DNA from: Mycobacterium sp. | GTDB taxonomy: Bacteria > Actinomycetota > Actinomycetes > Mycobacteriales > Mycobacteriaceae | DNA length: 5,057 nucleotides | Assembly: GCA_018882545.1 (NCBI GenBank) | Contig: VERS01000219.1 | Coordinates: 1 to 5,057 of the forward strand | Direction of reading: 5' to 3' | Shown: one piece after another, positions 1 to 5,057 of the stretch | Layout of the letters: each line of letters opens with the position of its first letter | How positions within the stretch are numbered: the stretch's first letter is position 1 | Notes under the pieces: generated by a model | Seen by the model: the letters and a program-made list of their open reading frames with translations, nothing else | What the model was told of the DNA's origin: nothing | The model's database searches: none | Translations under genes and position numbers: made by a program

Positions 1-3000
1 TTCGACATCCGTTCGGACGGAACGATTTTCGGCAGCGGTGTGGGTGTCGTCGTGCTCAAGCCACTGCAGGATGCGCTCGACGACGGTGATCGGATCCACG
101 CGGTGATCCGGGGCTCGGCGCTGAACAACGACGGTGCGACGAAGATGAACTACGCGGCGCCCAACGCCGCCGGGCAGGCCGAGGTCATCGCCGAGGCGCA
201 TGCGGTGGCCGAAGTGGACGCCTCGACCGTGAGCTACGTCGAGACCCACGGCACCGGCACCCCGCTGGGGGATCCGATCGAAATCGAGGGTCTGCGCCAG
301 GCATTCGCGATCTCCGAGGAGGAACGGCCGGGGCCGTGCTACCTCGGGTCGGTCAAATCCAACATCGGCCACCTGGAGACCGCAGCCGGGATCGCCGGGC
401 TGATCAAGACCGTGCTGTGCCTCAAGCACCGGGCCATCCCGGCGACGCTGCACTACACCAGCCCCAACCCCGAACTGCACATCGACCGGGGCCCGTTTGC
501 GATCCGCGGTGCGGACGGACCGTGGGAGTGGAACGGTGTGCTGCGAGCCGGGGTGAGCTCATTCGGCGTCGGCGGCACCAACGCCCACATCGTGCTGGAG
601 GAGGCGCCGGCGGTCGTCGGCGCCGAGGCCGCCGACGGCCCCCAGGTGCTCCTGCTGTCGGCCCGCACCGCCGAGGCCCTGGACGGCGCCCGGGCGGCCC
701 TGGCCGCGGAGCTGTCCGACGCCGACGAGGTAAGCCTGCCCGATGCCGCCTACACCCTGACCCGGCGGCGCCGGGAGCCGATCCGGATGGCGGCGGTGGT
801 CAACGACCAGGAGCATGCCGCCGGCGTGCTGGGCGCCGCCGAGCACGACAACGTCTTCATCGGCGAGGCTCCCGAGATCGGTTCCGCTGACCGAGACGAC
901 CGGGTGGTGTTCGTCTTCCCGGGGCAGGGCGCCCAGCACATCGGGATGGCCCGCGGTCTGCACGAATGCGAACCGGTGTTCCGGGAACATTTCGACGCCT
1001 GCGCCGCTGCGTTCGGCGCTGAGATGGGTTTCGATCTGCGCTCGGAGGTCTTCGACGGATCCGGGCGCAATCTGGAACGCACCGACCGGGCCCAACCGGC
1101 GTTGTTCGCAGTGGAGTACGCGCTGGCCAAACTGGCCGAGTCCTACGGCATCCGTCCGGCGGCGCTGGCTGGGCACAGCATCGGCGAATGGGTGGCTGCG
1201 ACGCTGGCCGGCGTCTTTGACCTGCCCACCGCGGTCAAAGCGGTGTCCATGCGCGCACGGCTGATGCACGCTTCGGCCCGCGGGGTCATGGTGGCGGTGG
1301 CGCTGGGGCCCGAGGCCCTCGCCGAACACCTGACCCCCGATGTGGACCTGGCCGCGATCAACGACCCCGGCAGCTGCGTGGTCGCCGGCTCCGAGCAGGC
1401 CATCCGAGACTTCCAGGCCCGGCTGGCTGAGGGCGGCATCGTGGCCCGGCGGGTCCGCACCGCGCACGCTTTCCACTCACGCCTGATGAATCCGGTGGTC
1501 CCGGAGTTCACCGCGTTCCTGTCCCGGCTGGAGCTGCGGGAACCCACCATCCCGCTGCTGTCCAATGTGACCGGCGCTCAGATGACGGCCGCCGAGGCGA
1601 CCGATCCGGCCACCTGGGCGCGCCAGATCCGCCAGACCGTGCGGTTCTCCGATGAACTCGACGTCCTGCTTGACGATCCCGCCCGGGTTTTCGTCGAGGT
1701 GGGCCCGGGCGGAACCCTGACCGCGTCGGCAATGCGGCACCCGAAGTGGTCGCCTGCGCACCGGGCGGTGCGGCTGATGCGCCACCAGGCCCAGAACCGA
1801 AGCGACCACGACACCTTCCTGCTGGCGCTGGGCCAGCTCTGGGCCGCCGGGGTGGAGGTCGACTGGAGCCCGCGCATCGGAGAACACCCAACCCTGGTAT
1901 CGCTGCCCGGTTATCCCTTCAAGCGGCAACGGTTTTGGATTGACTACAACCCGGCCAGCAGGGCGCCCGCCGGCGTCTCAGGGGTGGCCGGCGGACCGCC
2001 CTCGGCTGAGGGCACAGGTGCCCCGGCGACCAGCAGCACCTCGCAGATGGAGGCCAGCCTGCAGCGCATCTGGTCCCAGTGCCTCGGGGTCGCCGGCATC
2101 GACCGCAACACCAACTTCTTCGAGGTAGGCGGCGATTCACTGGTCGCGATCAGCGTCGCGATGACCGCCGCCAAGGAGGGGCTGGATCTGAGCCCCCAGG
2201 ATATCTACGAGAACCAGACCGTGGCATCGCTGGCCCGGGCCGTCACCGCCCGGTACGCCGAGGGCAGCCTGGCCCGCCGCACTCGCGACGACTCCGCCCA
2301 TCCACCGGTTCCGCCCAACGTCGCGTACTTCCTCGAGCACGGGGTCCGCGATGTCGGTAGCTGGCGGGTACCGCTCGTGCTGCAACTTCGGCCCGACGTC
2401 CAACTCGACGACATCCGCGCCGTGCTGACTGCGTTAGCCAATCACCATGACGCGCTGAGACTTCGGCTCGTCGAGCACGCCGGAACCTGGGAGCAGCGAC
2501 TGGGGGAGCCGGAGGAGTTCGCCGCGCTGGCCACCCACACATTGCCCGACGGTATCGAGCCGGGCAGCCAAGAGGAACGTGACGCGGTGATGGCCGTGCT
2601 GACCGAGCAGATGCGGGAACACCATCTGCTCGGCTCGCCGCTGAACGCCACCTACGTCAACGCCGGCGAGCGGTGTTACCTGGTGCTGAGCCTGCACGGC
2701 ATCGCCGGCGACCACGCATCCCGCGACATCCTGCTCACCGACGTGTTCACCGCGTTCGCTCAACGCCTGGCGGGCGATCCGATCCTGCTGGAACCGGTGA
2801 GCACCACCTGGCGGGAATGGCTGCACCGATGCGCGGGGCTGGCCATGCACCCGGCGGTGCTGGAGAGCCGGGACCACTGGCTCAAGGTGGTCCGCCAGGC
2901 CACTCTGGGGCTGGCCGGGCCGGCTCCGGAGCCGCCCGACGCGGGGGACCTGAAGCGGTTGGCCTCGGTGCTCACCGCCGAGCAGACCGGCGTGATCGAC

Positions 3001-3687
3001 GACGCCCGGCGACGGCTCGGGGTACCGCTGGACGACCTGCTGCTGGCTGCGCTGGGCCGCGCGGTCGGGGCGACCGTGGGCGACGGCAGGGTCGCCGTCG
3101 AACTCGGCGGCCAGGGCCGCTCGGTGTTGCGTCCCGATGTCGACGTCGGGCGAACGGTGGGCTGGTTCACCACGATCTACCCGGTCGTCATCCCCTGTGC
3201 GACACCCCGCAAGGCCAGTGCCCGCGAACTGCTCGATGACATCGCCGCGACACTCAAGGCGGTGCCGCACTATGGAATCGGGTACGGACTGCTGCGCTAC
3301 GTCTACGCCCCCACCGCCCGACTGCTGGGGTCGGTCCGCCCGGCCGACATCTTCTTCTCGCATCTGGGCACCATCCCTGATCTGCCGGCCGGGCAGTCGT
3401 CGGAAGCGCCGGTCCGGTTCGACTCCGATCTCGCGCTGCCGGTGCGGGAGGCGGTGCCGGGCCTCGGCCACGCCGTCGAGTTGCGGGTGTATCGGTACTC
3501 GGGAGCCCTGCACATCGACTGGTGGCACGACACCCGTCGACTCGGCCGCACCGACGTGGAGTCGTTGTCGCGGCACTTCTCCGCAGCCCTGCTCGAACTG
3601 GCCGGCGAAGCGATCGCCGAGGCCGACCTCGATTCCGCCGAACACGAGCTGGCCCTGGTGGACCTGTCGTCGATCGACTCGGCCTAG
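1..3687 (+). CDS. ppsE: Phthiocerol synthesis polyketide synthase PpsE, 3' part (KS-AT-ACP-epimerization-like), 5' truncated by window
   Basis: Cytosolic type I polyketide synthase performing the last extension of the phthiocerol backbone in PDIM synthesis. The frame is open from base 1, so the GTG at 40 is internal. 1228 residues are visible; M. tuberculosis PpsE has about 1488, so about 260 are missing, including the KS Cys. Domains, numbered from window codon 1: KS C-terminal half to about 200, with HGTGT (catalytic H83), KSNIGH (K119, H124) and SSFGVGGTNAH; AT about 301-600, with GQGAQ 308-312, GHSIGE (nucleophile S393), R418 and HAFHS (H492); post-AT motif LPGYPFKRQRFW 635-646; low-complexity linker about 649-682; ACP about 683-750, with GGDSL (phosphopantetheine S713); C-terminal epimerization/condensation-like domain about 770-1215, catalytically degenerate. 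No reductive or thioesterase domain is present, consistent with an unreduced beta-keto product and release by separate proteins (TesA, PapA5). The AT motifs suggest malonyl-CoA. It ends in TAG, 34 bases before drrA. Identity is very likely; species assignment is open. Confidence 0.93.
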   Translation, partial: FDIRSDGTIFGSGVGVVVLKPLQDALDDGDRIHAVIRGSALNNDGATKMNYAAPNAAGQAEVIAEAHAVAEVDASTVSYVETHGTGTPLGDPIEIEGLRQAFAISEEERPGPCYLGSVKSNIGHLETAAGIAGLIKTVLCLKHRAIPATLHYTSPNPELHIDRGPFAIRGADGPWEWNGVLRAGVSSFGVGGTNAHIVLEEAPAVVGAEAADGPQVLLLSARTAEALDGARAALAAELSDADEVSLPDAAYTLTRRRREPIRMAAVVNDQEHAAGVLGAAEHDNVFIGEAPEIGSADRDDRVVFVFPGQGAQHIGMARGLHECEPVFREHFDACAAAFGAEMGFDLRSEVFDGSGRNLERTDRAQPALFAVEYALAKLAESYGIRPAALAGHSIGEWVAATLAGVFDLPTAVKAVSMRARLMHASARGVMVAVALGPEALAEHLTPDVDLAAINDPGSCVVAGSEQAIRDFQARLAEGGIVARRVRTAHAFHSRLMNPVVPEFTAFLSRLELREPTIPLLSNVTGAQMTAAEATDPATWARQIRQTVRFSDELDVLLDDPARVFVEVGPGGTLTASAMRHPKWSPAHRAVRLMRHQAQNRSDHDTFLLALGQLWAAGVEVDWSPRIGEHPTLVSLPGYPFKRQRFWIDYNPASRAPAGVSGVAGGPPSAEGTGAPATSSTSQMEASLQRIWSQCLGVAGIDRNTNFFEVGGDSLVAISVAMTAAKEGLDLSPQDIYENQTVASLARAVTARYAEGSLARRTRDDSAHPPVPPNVAYFLEHGVRDVGSWRVPLVLQLRPDVQLDDIRAVLTALANHHDALRLRLVEHAGTWEQRLGEPEEFAALATHTLPDGIEPGSQEERDAVMAVLTEQMREHHLLGSPLNATYVNAGERCYLVLSLHGIAGDHASRDILLTDVFTAFAQRLAGDPILLEPVSTTWREWLHRCAGLAMHPAVLESRDHWLKVVRQATLGLAGPAPEPPDAGDLKRLASVLTAEQTGVIDDARRRLGVPLDDLLLAALGRAVGATVGDGRVAVELGGQGRSVLRPDVDVGRTVGWFTTIYPVVIPCATPRKASARELLDDIAATLKAVPHYGIGYGLLRYVYAPTARLLGSVRPADIFFSHLGTIPDLPAGQSSEAPVRFDSDLALPVREAVPGLGHAVELRVYRYSGALHIDWWHDTRRLGRTDVESLSRHFSAALLELAGEAIAEADLDSAEHELALVDLSSIDSA

Positions 3688-3711
3688 GCGCACGCCATGA
3701 CACCCGACACC

Positions 3712-3716
3712 GGAGA
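3712..3716 (+). promoter_or_regulatory. Ribosome binding site of drrA
   Basis: GGAGA lies 5 bases before the ATG at 3722, in the 34-base gap after the ppsE stop. It favours the first of two in-frame ATG codons. The second ATG (3737) sits 20 bases from this site and has no purine-rich stretch of its own. Confidence 0.7.
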
Positions 3717-3720
3717 TCAC

Positions 3721-3747
3721 CATGTCCAGCACCCGCATGTCCAGCAC
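3721..3747 (+). repeat. Short tandem duplication over the drrA start codon
   Basis: The 12-mer catgtccagcac occurs at 3721-3732 and again at 3736-3747, a 15-base period. The unit contains the start codon, so the protein begins MSSTRMSST: a five-codon duplication in frame. The last three bases of the two 15-base units differ (ccg versus tga). The repeat is directly visible; recent slippage or duplication is inference. Confidence 0.8.
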
Positions 3748-4726
3748 TGACCGGGCCGTCGTCGTCGACGACCTCAAAAAGTCCTTCGGATCGGTGATCG
3801 CGTTGCGCGGGATCAGCTTCGAGGTGGGCCGCGGCGAGGTCCTCGGTCTGCTCGGACCCAACGGGGCCGGCAAGACCACCACGGTCGACATCCTCTCGAC
3901 GTTGGCGACACCGGACTCCGGTACGGCGATCGTCGCAGGCAACGACGTGCGCAGCGATCCGGCCGCAGTGCGCCGGTCGATCATGCTCACCGGTCAACAC
4001 GTCGCCCTCGACGATATGCTCACCGGCCGGCAGAACCTGGTGATGTTCGGTCGCCTGCAGGGCCTCAAGCGCAGCGAGGCCCGGTCCCGGGCCGCCGAAT
4101 TACTGGAACGGTTCGACCTTGTCGATGCCGCTGACCGCGGCGTGAAGAACTACTCCGGCGGTATGCGCCGGCGCATCGACATCGCCTGCGGCCTGGTGGT
4201 GCGACCCGAGGTGGTGTTCCTCGACGAGCCGACCACCGGCCTGGACCCGCGCAGCCGGCTGGCCATCTGGGACCTGGTGTCGGACTTCAAGTCCGAGGGG
4301 ATCACCACCCTGTTGACCACGCAGTACCTGGAGGAGGCCGATTCGCTGAGCGACCGGATCATCGTGATCGACCGGGGCGCCATCATCGCCGAGGGGACCG
4401 CCGACGAACTCAAGGAGCGCACCGGCGGCACCTACTGCGAGATCGTCCCGCGGGATATGACCGACGTCCCGGCGGTGGCCGCCGCACTGGGCGACCTGCT
4501 GCCCGAGCAGAACCGCGCCGCGCTGACCGACGCCTCCGACCGCGTCTCGATGCCGGCCCCCGACGGGGCCAACACCCTGATCGCTGCGCTCAACCTGGTC
4601 AGTGGCGCCGGTATCGAACTGCAGGACATCGCGTTGCGGCGGCCGTCGCTGGACGAGGTGTTCCTGCGCCTGACCGGTCATCAGGCCGAGACCGACGCCA
4701 CCGAGGTGCTGGAAGCCCTGGCATGA
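3722..4726 (+). CDS. drrA: DrrA, ATP-binding subunit of the PDIM ABC exporter
   Basis: Nucleotide-binding subunit, 334 aa (M. tuberculosis DrrA is about 331), predicted at the cytoplasmic face of the membrane with DrrB/DrrC, where ATP hydrolysis drives lipid export. Motifs: Walker A GPNGAGKTT 45-53 (K51), Q-loop Gln about 92, signature YSGGM 144-148, Walker B VVFLDE 164-169 (E169), and D-loop GLDP 173-176. The H-switch position holds Gln (LLTTQYLEEAD, Q201), as I recall for drug- and lipid-exporting DrrA proteins. A C-terminal extension from about 220 ends with LDEVFL (310-315), typical of the DrrA subfamily. Similarity to M. tuberculosis DrrA, as recalled, runs along the whole length. The start at 3722 is chosen for its GGAGA site; the in-frame ATG at 3737 (codon 6) is the alternative. 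It follows ppsE by 34 bases and overlaps drrB in ATGA, so co-transcription and translational coupling are likely. Related daunorubicin-resistance ATPases share the family, but position after ppsE points to PDIM. Confidence 0.93.
   Translation: MSSTRMSSTDRAVVVDDLKKSFGSVIALRGISFEVGRGEVLGLLGPNGAGKTTTVDILSTLATPDSGTAIVAGNDVRSDPAAVRRSIMLTGQHVALDDMLTGRQNLVMFGRLQGLKRSEARSRAAELLERFDLVDAADRGVKNYSGGMRRRIDIACGLVVRPEVVFLDEPTTGLDPRSRLAIWDLVSDFKSEGITTLLTTQYLEEADSLSDRIIVIDRGAIIAEGTADELKERTGGTYCEIVPRDMTDVPAVAAALGDLLPEQNRAALTDASDRVSMPAPDGANTLIAALNLVSGAGIELQDIALRRPSLDEVFLRLTGHQAETDATEVLEALA
4711..4715 (+). promoter_or_regulatory. Ribosome binding site of drrB, inside the end of drrA
   Basis: GGAAG lies 7 bases before the drrB ATG at 4723 and within the last codons of drrA. 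It supports the overlapping ATGA start and translational coupling of the two subunits. Confidence 0.6.
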
Positions 4727-5057
4727 CCGCAGCCGCCATCCCGGTATCGGCCCGGCCGATGCCGTCCACCCTGCAGCAGTGGTGGACCCTGACCACCCGG
4801 ATGATCATCCCCACCCTGATCAACGGCGAACTGGCCACCCAGATCATCGGGTCGATCGTGTTCACCATCGGCTTCTACCTGCCGCTGAAGAACATCCTGG
4901 GCGCGGTCCAGCCGATGAGCAGTTACGCGCAGTACCTCACGCCGCTGATCGTGCTGCAGGCCATCTTCTTCGCCGCCGTCTCAGCGGCGTTCCGCTCGGC
5001 GATGGATTCGATCCAGGGCATCGACCGCCGGTTCCGGGCCATGCCGATGCCCAGGCT
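4723..5057 (+). CDS. drrB: DrrB, ABC-2 type membrane permease of the PDIM exporter, 3' truncated by window
   Basis: Integral membrane subunit expected to pair with DrrA, and with DrrC downstream, to export PDIM or related glycolipids. The frame starts at the ATG of the ATGA overlap with drrA, has a GGAAG site 7 bases upstream, and stays open to the window end: 111 codons plus two bases, roughly the first 40% of a protein that is about 289 aa in M. tuberculosis. A polar N-terminus of about 38 residues, presumably cytoplasmic, carries an LINGEL motif (32-37). A first hydrophobic segment spans about 40-60, a short loop follows, then a second spans about 71-90. A basic stretch follows with RRFRAMPM (102-109). 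By recall, M. tuberculosis DrrB has matching LNGE, QYITPL and RRFQSMPM landmarks in the same order. DrrC is the other homologous permease, but these landmarks and the position directly after drrA favour DrrB. The N-terminus seems shorter than in M. tuberculosis. Confidence 0.9.
   Translation, partial: MTAAAIPVSARPMPSTLQQWWTLTTRMIIPTLINGELATQIIGSIVFTIGFYLPLKNILGAVQPMSSYAQYLTPLIVLQAIFFAAVSAAFRSAMDSIQGIDRRFRAMPMPR

Noticed and set aside
40..42. GTG as the start codon of the first gene
   Set aside because: The same frame is open back to base 1 and encodes KS residues (FDIRSDGTIFGSG) found in the middle of PpsE, so the true start is upstream of the window.
336..890. Sense-strand open frame of 184 codons inside ppsE in another frame
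   Set aside because: Arg/Gly/Pro-rich translation typical of an out-of-frame reading of a high-G+C gene. The ppsE frame carries the KS motifs here.
559..1476. Antisense open frame of 305 codons opposite the AT domain of ppsE
   Set aside because: Low-complexity, compositionally biased product with no family resemblance, fully opposite conserved AT motifs.
2311..3660. Active peptide-bond-forming NRPS condensation domain
   Set aside because: The catalytic second His of HHxxxDG is Gly, the later motifs are epimerization-type, and no adenylation domain is visible.
3688..3721. Terminator or independent promoter between ppsE and drrA
   Set aside because: The gap is only 34 bases, with no convincing hairpin, no T-run and no recognisable -10/-35 pair.
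2434..3990. Long antisense open frame (518 codons) crossing the end of ppsE and the start of drrA
   Set aside because: It lies opposite two well-supported genes and crosses their junction. Its translation has no recognisable domain and is rich in Arg, Gly and Pro. It is the expected shadow of high-G+C coding DNA.

Overview
The window is high-G+C actinobacterial DNA. Its gene content and order match the phthiocerol dimycocerosate (PDIM/DIM) and phenolic glycolipid locus of mycobacteria: the 3' part of ppsE, a complete drrA, and the 5' part of drrB, all on the + strand. The assignment rests on similarity along the whole of each protein to M. tuberculosis PpsE, DrrA and DrrB as I recall them, and on the conserved order ppsE-drrA-drrB. 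The proteins clearly differ from the M. tuberculosis versions, most of all DrrB. The source is therefore probably another Mycobacteriaceae species carrying a PDIM-type locus; I cannot name it.

Layout. Positions 1-3687 are the last 1228 codons of a type I polyketide synthase, ppsE. The frame is already open at base 1, and about 260 N-terminal residues, including the ketosynthase Cys, lie upstream. The domain order is KS (C-terminal half), AT, a short Ala/Gly/Pro-rich linker, ACP, and a large C-terminal domain of the NRPS condensation/epimerization superfamily. There is no KR, DH, ER or thioesterase domain. A 34-base gap holds the drrA ribosome binding site. drrA (3722-4726) encodes an ABC-transporter ATPase. 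Its stop overlaps the start of drrB (4723 onward) in an ATGA. drrB is an ABC-2 type permease subunit cut by the window end.

How the genes work together. In the known pathway, PpsA-E extend a fatty acyl starter into the phthiocerol backbone. PpsE makes the last extension and leaves the beta-keto group unreduced. The type II thioesterase TesA and the acyltransferase PapA5 then act in release and esterification with mycocerosates. DrrA supplies ATP hydrolysis to the DrrB/DrrC membrane subunits, which help move the finished lipid toward the cell surface. The tight spacing and the overlap argue for one polycistronic transcript. I see no promoter or terminator inside the window.

Novelty. This is a recognisable, conserved lipid locus, not a new system. 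The points most worth a second look are: the C-terminal PpsE domain, which carries a full epimerization-type motif series with its catalytic positions lost; malonyl-type AT motifs with an intact GHSxGE; a 15-base tandem duplication covering the drrA start codon; and a drrB N-terminus that looks shorter and more diverged than the M. tuberculosis protein.
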